Below are positions 32,641 through 40,522 of a stretch of DNA of 64,000 bases, one piece after another. A model generated the notes under the pieces. That model saw nothing but the letters and a program-made list of their open reading frames with translations. It was not told the origin of the DNA and did not search any database. The stretch covers positions 1-64,000 of the forward strand of contig CAJTYO010000008.1 of the NCBI GenBank assembly GCA_910584045.1. The letters are read 5' to 3'. Each line of letters opens with the position of its first letter. The first letter of the stretch is position 1. The DNA comes from an uncultured Oscillospiraceae bacterium. GTDB taxonomy: Bacteria; Bacillota; Clostridia; Oscillospirales; Oscillospiraceae. The position numbers were made by a program, and so were the translations under genes.

Positions 32641-33636
32641 CTACGCCTCCTCCTGTTCAGGGTCGGTCCTTTCCTCGGAGGCGGGGTTCTCCGGGGAGGC
32701 AGGCTCTATCTCCGCAGGCGCCTCCACAGATGTCGCCACAGCTTCCCGCGCCGCAGCCTGACGGTTGACGAACAGGTTCTCCTGCCCGTGTGGGCACTTG
32801 CGCTTGTTCATGATCAACACTGCCGCCCCCGCGATGACGAACAGAATGCTCAGCAGCTGGCTGACCCGGATGGGCTGGCCGAAGAGCTCCCAGCCGAAGA
32901 GTTTGAGCGTATCGGTGCGCATCCCCTCAATCCAGGCTCGGCCCAGGCCGTACCAGATGAAGTAGAAGCAGGTGTTCTCCCCATCGAAGGTTCGAGCCTT
33001 AGAGATGACAAACACAATCAGCAGCAGACCGATCAGATTCCACAGACTCTCATACAGGAACGTGGGATGGACCTCAATATATTCCGTGGCAGACACCCAC
33101 ACCCGCATCCGCCAAGGCAAAGTGGTCTCACCGCCGAAGACCTCCCGGTTGACGAAGTTGCCCCACCGGCCAACAGCCTGGCCAATGAGCAGACCCATTA
33201 CTCCCAGGTCCGCGAAGGCCCCGAAGGACAGCTTCTTCCTCCGGCAGAAGATCAGCAGGACGAAAAAGGCCGTGATGACCGCCCCATAGATGGCCAGTCC
33301 GCCGTCCCATATGGCGACCATTTTGCCCCAGTTGAGGCCGCCGTCGGCATTTCGAAACATATCCAGATAGAAGACGACATAGTAGAGCCTGGCCCCGAGA
33401 ATGCACAGCGGTATCTGCCAGATCATCATGTCATAGATATTATCCTCCGTAATGCCGTACTTCTTCCCCTGCCGGCAGCAGAACAGCACGGCAAGAATCA
33501 GCCCCGCACAGATGATGATTCCGTACCAGCGCACCCCGTTCATAATGGGGATAGCCACTGGAGACGGGTTGATGGACCAGTCCCCGAACAGGCCGGGGAA
33601 ACTGATGGGCATATCGGTCCTTGCATATTCATACAT
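32641..33636 (-). CDS. lgt: prolipoprotein diacylglyceryl transferase
   Basis: Lgt transfers diacylglycerol from phosphatidylglycerol to the lipobox cysteine of prelipoproteins. The 331-residue membrane protein has the signature LIGQAVGRWGNFVNREVFGGE with the essential GRWGNF arginine (near residue 155), YGIIICAGLILAVLF in the first helix, and HPTFLYESLWN. After the last helix it carries an acidic, alanine/proline-rich tail of about 65 residues starting CPHGQENLF, which is not part of the catalytic domain. At least one lipoprotein substrate (44.57 kb) lies in the window. Confidence 0.95.
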   Translation of the reverse strand: MYEYARTDMPISFPGLFGDWSINPSPVAIPIMNGVRWYGIIICAGLILAVLFCCRQGKKYGITEDNIYDMMIWQIPLCILGARLYYVVFYLDMFRNADGGLNWGKMVAIWDGGLAIYGAVITAFFVLLIFCRRKKLSFGAFADLGVMGLLIGQAVGRWGNFVNREVFGGETTLPWRMRVWVSATEYIEVHPTFLYESLWNLIGLLLIVFVISKARTFDGENTCFYFIWYGLGRAWIEGMRTDTLKLFGWELFGQPIRVSQLLSILFVIAGAAVLIMNKRKCPHGQENLFVNRQAAAREAVATSVEAPAEIEPASPENPASEERTDPEQEEA

Positions 33637-33663
33637 AATACTTGTTCCTCCTTGGACGCTGTG

Positions 33664-34935
33664 CTACTGTTTTGGATGGATCAGGGATATGGCCGAACGC
33701 TCCTCGGTGACGTTCAGCCGCAGAAATGCCTCCACGTCCTCCTTGGTCACGGAGTCAAAAATCTCCGGGAATCGGTAGTAGTCGAAGCCCTGGAAATATC
33801 CCTCCGCCATGCTAATGGCGATATTTTCAAAGGAGTTGAGGCTGCGGAGCATTCCGCCATAGGCGGCCCGCCGGAGTTGGCGAAAGAAATCCCCGTCGAT
33901 CCCCTCTCCGCCCAGCCGACCGGCCTGGCGGACAATCTCCTCGGACACCCGTCGGGGGTCCCGAGCGTCACCGCCCACATATATATAAGACGCCCCCGGC
34001 AGCATGTCGAAGTTGCCCCCCAGGCTGCCGTTGACGGCCCCCTCCTCGTACAGACGGGTATACAGCGGGCTGCTCTCCCCGAACAGGGCGTCGCAGGCCA
34101 GATCTCCGATAATGCTCTCCCGCAGCATCGCCTCCCCCCTCCCGGCGGGTACGCATTTAAAGCCCGTCAGGAACATGGGCATGGACACCTCCATAGTCAG
34201 CTCCGTCTCTGCTCTGTTCGGGATGGGGGATTCCTCCTGTCCGTAGTCCCTCTCGACAGCGGATCCGCCCTCCTGGGGCAGGATGGCCTCCGCCTCCTCC
34301 GCAATCCTCTCCGCCTCCACGTTTCCCACACACACCAACACCATATTGGACGGCGTGTAAAAGGCCCGGTGACAATCGTATAGGACCTGGGGCGTGATGC
34401 GTCCAATGCTCTCCACCGAGCCAGCCACCGGTACCCGGGCAGGACTGTCCTTATACAGACACTCCATCATCCCCGCATATACCTGCCAATCCGGGTCGTC
34501 CTCCGTCTCCCGGATCTCCTGGGCGATGATGCCCCGTTCCTTGTCCACGCCCTCCTGGGTAAAGTAAGGCTCGGATACGAAGCGCAGCAATGTCCGCAGA
34601 TTCTCATAGAACTTCTCGGTCGCGGTGAAATAGTAGGCGGTGACGGCGCTGCTGGTAAAGGCGTTATCCGACGCCCCGTTCCGAGCGAATATCTGGGTGA
34701 CGCTGCCCTTCTCCTTGTCAAACAGCTTGTGCTCCAGATAGTGGGCGACGCCGGCGGGGGTGTCCAGCCACTGGCCGTTCAGCCTGAAGCGCATATCCAT
34801 GCCGCCGTACCGAGCAGCGAAGAAGGCATAGCTCCTGGCGTGATAGGGCTTTTGGACCACAATAATCTCCAGTCCGCTGTCCAGCCTCGCCCGGGACACC
34901 TTCTCCCCCAGTCGAGGATAGAATGCACCTGTCAT
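33664..34935 (-). CDS. ymfH: M16 family peptidase, YmfH type
   Basis: A 423-residue pitrilysin-family protein. The zinc site HYLEHKLFD (H-x-x-E-H, residues about 65-69) is intact, with AGVAHYLEHKLF as in YmfH. The downstream glutamate is in ERGIIAQEIRETEDDP. It pairs with the next upstream gene, which lacks the zinc motif, giving the usual active/inactive M16 couple. In Bacillus subtilis this pair lies with genes needed for EF-P 5-aminopentanol modification (family annotation); the actual substrate is unknown. It overlaps the partner by 4 bp. Confidence 0.92.
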   Translation of the reverse strand: MTGAFYPRLGEKVSRARLDSGLEIIVVQKPYHARSYAFFAARYGGMDMRFRLNGQWLDTPAGVAHYLEHKLFDKEKGSVTQIFARNGASDNAFTSSAVTAYYFTATEKFYENLRTLLRFVSEPYFTQEGVDKERGIIAQEIRETEDDPDWQVYAGMMECLYKDSPARVPVAGSVESIGRITPQVLYDCHRAFYTPSNMVLVCVGNVEAERIAEEAEAILPQEGGSAVERDYGQEESPIPNRAETELTMEVSMPMFLTGFKCVPAGRGEAMLRESIIGDLACDALFGESSPLYTRLYEEGAVNGSLGGNFDMLPGASYIYVGGDARDPRRVSEEIVRQAGRLGGEGIDGDFFRQLRRAAYGGMLRSLNSFENIAISMAEGYFQGFDYYRFPEIFDSVTKEDVEAFLRLNVTEERSAISLIHPKQ

Positions 34936-36194
34936 GGCCGAGTCTCCTTCCCTGTCAAGAAATAGATCGTATCCAGCCGTACCTCCCCCGCCGCCTGCCG
35001 GATGCGCTCCGGCGTCACCGCCCGGATAGCGTTGATCAGGCCCTGGACGGTCTCCTCACCGCCGGAGACCGCCTGTCCCATGACAAAATCCTCCAGCGCC
35101 CCGGCGGAGTCCTCCATGGAGCGCAGGCCGCTGAGCAGGGATTGTTTGGCCCCCTCCAGCTCCCAGTCCTCCCACTCGCCCCTTTTCAATGCCTCCAGCT
35201 GGCCCAGAATCTCCTCCACCGCCCGTTCATAACTGTCGGGTTCAATGCCGGAAGAGATGGTGACAAGTCCCTTGAGCCGGTGGTAGACGCTGCCCGCATA
35301 ATAGCACAGTGACAGCTTCTCACGCACGTTGACAAACAGCTTGGAGGTGGCGGCCCCGCCGAACATGGCGTTCATCAGCATGGTGGCGGGCGCATCCATG
35401 CTGCCAGTGCGGCAGCCGATGCACAGCTTGCCCTGAGCTACGTCCATCTCCTCCGTTATCACTCGGAGCTCCTCCCTGGCGGGACGGCGCTCGGTGGGCA
35501 CGGGGATCAGCTCTCCCTGCCGGGGCAGCTGGGCGAAAGCCCTGGTAAAGGCCCCCGCCACCCGCTCCCGCGGCGCGCTGCCGCAGTAGAACAGCTCCAG
35601 CCGCCCTCTGGACAGCATATCCCGGTAGTGTCTGTTGATCCGCAGCTGGGATATCTTCTCCACGTCCTCCGCGCCGCCCAGCCGCCGCACGCCGTAGCGC
35701 TCTCCGGCGCACATCTCTTCCATCAGCCGCCGGGCGGCGTATGCGCGCTTGTCGTTCACATCGCTGCGAATCAGATCCGCCAGGTTTTCCCGCTCGCTCT
35801 CCACATAGGACCGCAGAAACCGCCCGCCCTCGGTGGCGGGTGCGCAGCAGGACTCTCCCAGCAGATCCGCCAGCTTCTCCAGCAGCCGCTCCCCTTTGGG
35901 CAGCAGCCGATCGTCCACACAGCTGGCCACAAAGCCGAAGATCTGGTTCTCCCCCTTTTTGCGCACCGTGGGCTCCAGCCGCGCGCCATAGAGCAGGTCC
36001 AGCTCCCGGCTGATGGAGGACATATCGGGACACCGGGCAGTCCCCCGGCTCAGCACGTTCACCATCAAGGCGTTGCAGCCCGCCGTCTCACTGTCCAGCG
36101 GAGCGGCCATCTGGGCGCTCATAAAACTGGTTTTGAACTTTTCCGATGGGATATGGGTAAGATAGACGTTGTCCATCAGGCTCTGTCGCGTCAT
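34932..36194 (-). CDS. ymfF: inactive M16-like protein, YmfF type
   Basis: A 420-residue M16-fold protein in which the region aligned with the zinc site reads DSETAGCNALMVNVLSRGT, with no H-x-x-E-H, so it is catalytically dead and probably the substrate-guiding half of a YmfF/YmfH heterodimer. The second half retains the family helix-strand pattern and the FGGAATSKLFVNVREKLSLCYYAGS segment, including the R/Y pair used for substrate binding. It overlaps ymfH (ATGA), which supports 1:1 synthesis. Confidence 0.9.
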   Translation of the reverse strand: MTRQSLMDNVYLTHIPSEKFKTSFMSAQMAAPLDSETAGCNALMVNVLSRGTARCPDMSSISRELDLLYGARLEPTVRKKGENQIFGFVASCVDDRLLPKGERLLEKLADLLGESCCAPATEGGRFLRSYVESERENLADLIRSDVNDKRAYAARRLMEEMCAGERYGVRRLGGAEDVEKISQLRINRHYRDMLSRGRLELFYCGSAPRERVAGAFTRAFAQLPRQGELIPVPTERRPAREELRVITEEMDVAQGKLCIGCRTGSMDAPATMLMNAMFGGAATSKLFVNVREKLSLCYYAGSVYHRLKGLVTISSGIEPDSYERAVEEILGQLEALKRGEWEDWELEGAKQSLLSGLRSMEDSAGALEDFVMGQAVSGGEETVQGLINAIRAVTPERIRQAAGEVRLDTIYFLTGKETRP

Positions 36195-36323
36195 GCCCTT
36201 TCTCCTTCTCTTGTCTGGTCTCTGCTAGTATATACCTTTTTCCCCATAGTTTCCATAGGGGCGGCAGAATTTTATTTTAAATTTTGCTGAAGAGGGGACG
36301 GCGTACACCGCCGCCCCCTCAGC

Positions 36324-36902
36324 TCAATTATACCGGTTCTGCGCCTCCTGCACGCCCCTTTCCATCACGCACAGGGCGGCGTCTACGGCCCGAGAGACCG
36401 CCTCGTCCACGGTCTTACGCTCCTGGGGGGTGAAATGTCCGATGACCCAGTCGATCATCTCGTGGTCCGGGTGCGCCGGCGCACCCACCCCCACCCGGAC
36501 TCTGGGGAACTGGTCGGTCCCCAGGTGGGCGATGATGTTCTTTAATCCGTTGTGCCCGCCGGCGCTGCCGCCGGCGCGGATGCGCAGCTTCCCCAGCGGC
36601 AGCGCCACGTCGTCGGAGATCACCAGCACCCGCTCCGGGGGAATCTTATAAAATCCCCCCGCAAGCTTCACCGCCTCCCCGCTCAGATTCATATACGTCT
36701 GAGGCTTGAGTACCAGAACCCGCCCTCCGCCTGTCCGGATCTCGCCGGTCAATGCTCGATAGCGGAGCTTGTTGATCTTTACGCCCTCCCGGCGGGCAAG
36801 CTCGTCGGCAGCCATGAAGCCGATGTTGTGGCGGGTGGTCTCGTAGTCCCGGCCCGGGTTGCCCAGGCAGACCAGAAGCCATTGGAAATTTGACGTTGAC
36901 AT
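36324..36902 (-). CDS. pth: peptidyl-tRNA hydrolase
   Basis: Pth releases tRNA from prematurely dropped peptidyl-tRNA. The 192-residue protein has LVCLGNPGRDYETTRHNIGF with Asn near residue 14 and the catalytic histidine near 24, KPQTYMNLSG, the aspartate in LVISDDVALPLGKLRIR, and GSAGGHNGLKNIIAHLG. The frame is open further upstream, but the ATG at 36902 gives the canonical length and follows TGGAG at about 11 nt. It ends the glmU-prs-pth arrangement known from Bacilli, with an insertion between prs and pth. Confidence 0.96.
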   Translation of the reverse strand: MSTSNFQWLLVCLGNPGRDYETTRHNIGFMAADELARREGVKINKLRYRALTGEIRTGGGRVLVLKPQTYMNLSGEAVKLAGGFYKIPPERVLVISDDVALPLGKLRIRAGGSAGGHNGLKNIIAHLGTDQFPRVRVGVGAPAHPDHEMIDWVIGHFTPQERKTVDEAVSRAVDAALCVMERGVQEAQNRYN

Positions 36903-36960
36903 TCGTTTTATTCTCCAGTCGGTTGTTTCATCTGTTCGACAGCCTGGGGTGACGCCCCTC

Positions 36961-37182
36961 TCATGCCTCCCCATCGTCCACCAGGCGAATAATGTCGCCT
37001 GGCGTGCAGTCCAGCGCTATGCACATCCCCAAAACAATATCTCGGTTATACCTCGTTACACGATCTTTGTAATATCCGTCTATCGTCGGATAAGTGGTCC
37101 CCATACGTTTCGCAAGCTCATACCTGGTCATGTTCCGCTTTTTCAGCAACTCATCCAGAACAATATGAATTGAAAAAGGCAT
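36961..37182 (-). CDS. small XRE/Cro-type helix-turn-helix regulator
   Basis: A 73-residue protein that is almost entirely one HTH domain: LDELLKKRNMTRYELAKRMGTTYPTIDGYYKD (residues about 8-39), then MCIALDCTPGDIIRLVDD, typical of the short Cro/CI-like group. The start at 37182 is preferred, behind GGGGTGGTGAT, over longer alternatives. It is AT-rich, has its own promoter with a palindrome over the -35, and sits in DNA inserted between prs and pth, so it is probably self-regulating and possibly mobile in origin. Confidence 0.85.
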   Translation of the reverse strand: MPFSIHIVLDELLKKRNMTRYELAKRMGTTYPTIDGYYKDRVTRYNRDIVLGMCIALDCTPGDIIRLVDDGEA

Positions 37183-37213
37183 ATAATCACCACCCCATAT
37201 ATAGTGTTTTGTT

Positions 37214-37244
37214 AGTATATACCATACATTTACACTTGGCAAGT
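37214..37244 (-). promoter_or_regulatory. promoter and candidate operator of the XRE gene
   Basis: On the minus strand TTGCCA (37242-37237) and TATACT (37219-37214) are 17 bp apart. The palindrome ACTTG-G-CAAGT (37234-37244) covers the -35 and a third half site, CAAGT (37246-37250), follows directly, suggesting repressor binding here. Confidence 0.65.
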
Positions 37245-37323
37245 ACAAGTTAACAATATATATATTGCGAAGTGTTTATATGAAGAGAAAAAAGACCTGC
37301 TGGATGAGCTATTCATCACCTGT

Positions 37324-37509
37324 ATGGACCTTGGCGGCGATCTGCTCATGCTGGAGGGGGTGCTGCGGGACAAGGAGAGGAGGCCGGCGTCCTCAGAGTG
37401 CAGGTCCCTCCGTCTGACCCGGCTGAAGGACTACATACGCCAGCACACAGAGGAAATCATCTGTCTGACCGGCGCACTGCGCCGGCTCCCTCCGGCAAGG
37501 CGAAGGTAA
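37324..37509 (+). CDS. small charged helical protein, uncertain
   Basis: A frame encoding 61 residues from the ATG at 37324 (MDLGGDLLMLEGVLRDKERR...). The same frame continues upstream without a stop to about 37243 and reads YEEKKDLLDELFITC, which fits smoothly onto the N-terminus, but there is no ATG/GTG/TTG with a ribosome site in that extension. Two amphipathic helices are predicted by eye. It may be a small gene with a lost start, or chance. The GC content matches the genome, unlike the XRE gene beside it. Confidence 0.35.
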   Translation: MDLGGDLLMLEGVLRDKERRPASSECRSLRLTRLKDYIRQHTEEIICLTGALRRLPPARRR

Positions 37510-37518
37510 TACAGGGCA

Positions 37519-37552
37519 AAGGAAAAGCACCCCCGAAGGGGTGCTTTTCCTT
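37519..37552 (-). terminator. Rho-independent terminator of prs
   Basis: AAGGAAAAGCACCCC and GGGGTGCTTTTCCTT form a 15-bp stem with a 3-nt loop, 8 bp beyond the prs stop on the minus strand. It is symmetrical enough to serve the plus-strand small frame as well. Confidence 0.82.
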
Positions 37553-37559
37553 ACATGAA

Positions 37560-38519
37560 TCAAATCCATAGTTTGGATACGGAAATCTCCTGGTAGATCC
37601 GCTCAATGGCCTCCGCAAACATCGGAGCCACCGTCAAATATTTGATCTTGCTTGATAGGGCGGGATCCACTGCCGCAATAGTGTCAAGGAAAGCAATCTC
37701 CTTGATGGGACTGTTGTTAATCCGATCAATGGCGGGCCCGGACAATACCCCGTGGGACGCGCAGGCGTACACATTCCGTGCGCCGCCCACCTCCACGATG
37801 GCCTTGGCCGCATTACACAGGCTGCCGGCAGTGTCCACCATATCGTCGAACAGGATACAGTCCTTTCCCTCCACGTCGCCAATGACATTCATCACCTCGC
37901 ACTGGTTGGCCTTCTGCCGCCGCTTGTCCACGATGGCCAGATTCATGTGCAGCTTCTGCGCAAAGGCTCGGGTACGGGACACGCTGCCCACGTCCGGAGA
38001 TACCGCGATCATCTCCTCGCACTTCTCCCCGAACTTCTTGGCGTAGTAGTCAACAAAAACCGGGTTGCCGTACAGGTTATCCACCGGGATGTCAAAAAAG
38101 CCCTGAATCTGGGCGGCGTGCAGGTCCATGGTCAGCACCCGGTCAGCACCCGCCGCAGTGAGCATATTGGCCACCAGCTTGGCGGAGATGGGATCCCGCG
38201 CCTTGGCCTTGCGGTCCTGGCGGGCATAGCCGAAATAGGGGATCACCGCCGTGACCCGCCCGGCGGAGGCCCGCTTCATGGCGTCGATCATGATCAGCAG
38301 CTCCATCAAATGGTCGTTCACCGGGCTGCTGGTAGACTGGATCAGGAACACATCCGACCCGCGGACGGATTCGTAGATGGAGGCGAAGGCCTCCCCGTCG
38401 GAGAAATGTCCGATCTCGGCGCTGCCCAGCTGAATGCCGATCAGGCGGCACACGTCCTTGGCCAGGTTCTGGTTGGCGTTGCCACTGAACACCTTCATGT
38501 CTTTTCCGTGAGAAATCAT
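37560..38519 (-). CDS. prs: ribose-phosphate pyrophosphokinase
   Basis: Prs makes PRPP from ribose 5-phosphate and ATP, feeding purine, pyrimidine and histidine synthesis. At 319 residues from the ATG at 38519 (MISHGKDMKVFSGNAN) it has FSDGEAFASIYESVRGSDVFLIQST, PYFGYARQDRKAKARDPISAKLVANML, the DLHAAQIQGFFDIPVDNL metal-binding region, and the PRPP signature DCILFDDMVDTAGSLCNAA. AAAAGG lies 9 nt before this ATG; the earlier ATG at 38528 directly abuts the ribosome site and is disfavoured. Confidence 0.95.
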   Translation of the reverse strand: MISHGKDMKVFSGNANQNLAKDVCRLIGIQLGSAEIGHFSDGEAFASIYESVRGSDVFLIQSTSSPVNDHLMELLIMIDAMKRASAGRVTAVIPYFGYARQDRKAKARDPISAKLVANMLTAAGADRVLTMDLHAAQIQGFFDIPVDNLYGNPVFVDYYAKKFGEKCEEMIAVSPDVGSVSRTRAFAQKLHMNLAIVDKRRQKANQCEVMNVIGDVEGKDCILFDDMVDTAGSLCNAAKAIVEVGGARNVYACASHGVLSGPAIDRINNSPIKEIAFLDTIAAVDPALSSKIKYLTVAPMFAEAIERIYQEISVSKLWI

Positions 38520-38615
38520 TTCCAACATCCTCTTTTCATCGTAATCTTCGTTCTCGGAAGGGTCGGGCTTGAATGGTCTCCCATGGGGCGGGCCGCGCAT
38601 AGGCGGCCCCGCCGC

Positions 38616-39656
38616 CTATTGCTCCTGCTTCTTCTGGTACAGCGCCCGCCGGGCTCTGGCCCAGTCGGGCTTGTTCTCCTGGCGCACCCGGGAAATGGCC
38701 AGGGCGTCGGGCTCCACGTCTCTGGTGACAGTGGCGCCGGCGGCGATATACGCCCCCGCCCCCACCGTCACAGGGGGAACCAGATTGGTGTTGCAGCCGA
38801 TGAACGCGCCGTCGCCGATGACGGTGCGGTGCTTCCTGAATCCGTCATAATTGGAGGTGATGGTGCCACAGCCGAAGTTTACCCCCGCCCCCACGTCGGC
38901 GTCGCCCACATACGTGAGGTGGCTCATCTTGGCGTCCGGACCGAAGACCGCGTTCTTGATCTCCACATACGCCCCCACCTTGCACCCGTCCCCCACCTGA
39001 CAGTGGGGCCGGACGTGGGCAAAGGGCCCCACATGCACATTCCTGCCCAGAACGCTCTCGTAAACCTGGGAGGCGTTGACCACACAGCCGCTGCCGATCT
39101 CGCAGTCCACCACCATGGCGTTGGGGCCAATCTCGCAGTTCTCCCCCACCACCGTGTTCCCCCTCAAAATGGTCCCCGGCAACAGCACGGTGCCCGCGCC
39201 GATGGTTACCCGTGGATCGATGTAGGTGTTGTCGATGTCCACCACCTTCACGCCGGTGCGCTGGTGGTACATGACGATCTTCTCCCGCACAGCCCTCTGC
39301 AGCTGCACTAGCTCCGGCACGCTGTAGAAGGTGAGCATCATGCTGCCCACCGGCAGCATGGCCTCGTGGATCTCCTCGATCCAGCAGCCGTGGGCGAACT
39401 CGCCGATGTCCCGGCGGTAGTCCTCCTCGGTGCCGGCCACCGCTGCGGCCCCCTCTGGGAAGCAGGCGGCCGCCTCCTCCATATCCTCGCTATCACAAAC
39501 AACAAAAAAGCGCCGGACGCCCTTTTTTATCCACGCCCGCATACACCAATTTAATACGGGACAAAATAGCACGTCCTGCAGCATCAGGGGTTTTCCATTA
39601 TAGGTCTCCGCTGTGTCCTCCGTCAAAAAAACAACAATACATTTCTTGTTCTCCAT
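38616..39656 (-). CDS. GlmU-like acetyltransferase with reduced N-terminal domain
   Basis: A 346-residue protein whose C-terminal part (residues about 135-335) is the left-handed beta-helix of GlmU, with the hexapeptide repeats and the acetyltransferase site intact: KMSHLTYVGDADVGAG followed by NFGCGTITSNYDG, with the conserved His, Tyr and Asn. The N-terminal part is only about 110-130 residues and lacks the uridyltransferase signature L-x-x-G-x-G-T-R-M and its Lys; it still looks like a degraded nucleotidyltransferase fold (KPLMLQDVLFCPVLNWCMRAWI). It probably acetylates glucosamine-1-phosphate only. It is followed by prs as GlmU usually is. Confidence 0.87.
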   Translation of the reverse strand: MENKKCIVVFLTEDTAETYNGKPLMLQDVLFCPVLNWCMRAWIKKGVRRFFVVCDSEDMEEAAACFPEGAAAVAGTEEDYRRDIGEFAHGCWIEEIHEAMLPVGSMMLTFYSVPELVQLQRAVREKIVMYHQRTGVKVVDIDNTYIDPRVTIGAGTVLLPGTILRGNTVVGENCEIGPNAMVVDCEIGSGCVVNASQVYESVLGRNVHVGPFAHVRPHCQVGDGCKVGAYVEIKNAVFGPDAKMSHLTYVGDADVGAGVNFGCGTITSNYDGFRKHRTVIGDGAFIGCNTNLVPPVTVGAGAYIAAGATVTRDVEPDALAISRVRQENKPDWARARRALYQKKQEQ

Positions 39657-39891
39657 CTGGGACGAGCCCCCCTTTCCCTTATACCGTCTATTATACCAGA
39701 AGCGGCCATTTATGCAAGCGAAATTTTCCCAAAGCGGCAAAATTTCAGACCTCCTCCCTCAAGGAACCGCTCCCGCCCACGTTCTATACAATATCCCCCA
39801 TTGGAAGCGCCGGAAATTGTGCAGTTTCACCGCTCCAGAAATACCCGGGAAAAGAGATGTAAAATTTTGTGAAGAATTTGCGGCTTAATGC

Positions 39892-39920
39892 TTGAATTTG
39901 GAAATGATTTGGTTTACAAT
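39892..39920 (+). promoter_or_regulatory. sigma-A promoter of the trmL-glycolysis operon
   Basis: TTGAAT (39892-39897) and TACAAT (39915-39920) are 17 bp apart, 53 bp before trmL. Confidence 0.7.
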
Positions 39921-39973
39921 GTACCGGTAAACGCGGACCGGCCCCGGCCGGTCCGGGGAAAGGCGGACCGATC

Positions 39974-40504
39974 ATGCTGCACATCGTTCTGGTAGAGCCG
40001 GAGATCCCGCCCAACTGCGGCAACATTGCCCGCACCTGCGCCGCCACCGGCAGCAGTCTGCACCTGGTGGAGCCTTTGGGCTTCGACGTGTCCGACCGGG
40101 CAGTGAAGCGAGCCGGCTTGGACTACTGGTCCCTTGTGGAGGTGACGGTCTATCCGGACCTGCCAGCTCTGTTCGCAGCCCACCCCGAGGCTGGGTGCGA
40201 TCTATGGCTGGCCACCACCAAAGCCCCTCGGGATTACAGCGAGGCCCGATTCTCCCCCGACTGCTGGCTGTTTTTCGGTAAGGAGACGGCGGGCCTGCCC
40301 CTCCCATTCCGGGAATCCCACAGAGAGAGGTGCATCCGTATTCCTATGGTGGACGCGGCCCGCAGCCTGAACCTCGCCAACAGCGCCGCCGTACTCATTT
40401 ACGAGGCGCTCCGGCAGAACGGCTTTCCAGGCCTACTGGAGGTGGGCGAGATGGGCTCCTCCGCAAATCATCCTACCAATCAGACTATTTCATATATTGT
40501 TTGA
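39974..40504 (+). CDS. trmL: tRNA (cytidine(34)-2'-O)-methyltransferase
   Basis: TrmL methylates the wobble ribose in tRNA-Leu isoacceptors. This 176-residue SPOUT enzyme has the N-terminal LVEPEIPPNCGNIARTCAATGSSLHLVEPLGF, FFGKETAGLP (SAM-binding knot) and RIPMVDAARSLNLANSAAVLIYEALRQ at the trefoil knot. The C-terminal 15 residues are polar and not part of the fold. It is 18 bp ahead of pgk and likely the first gene of that transcript, an unexpected partner for glycolytic enzymes. Confidence 0.95.
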   Translation: MLHIVLVEPEIPPNCGNIARTCAATGSSLHLVEPLGFDVSDRAVKRAGLDYWSLVEVTVYPDLPALFAAHPEAGCDLWLATTKAPRDYSEARFSPDCWLFFGKETAGLPLPFRESHRERCIRIPMVDAARSLNLANSAAVLIYEALRQNGFPGLLEVGEMGSSANHPTNQTISYIV

Positions 40505-40522
40505 AAGGAGAAATCAGAACAC

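Noticed and set aside
32464..34383. 639-codon open frame on the plus strand
   Set aside because: It lies antisense to lgt and ymfH, which have clear family motifs; high GC keeps the opposite frame free of stops. The translation is proline/histidine-rich with no domain.
37752..39311. 519-codon open frame on the plus strand
   Set aside because: It is antisense to prs and the GlmU-like gene and shows only a histidine/glycine-rich shadow translation.
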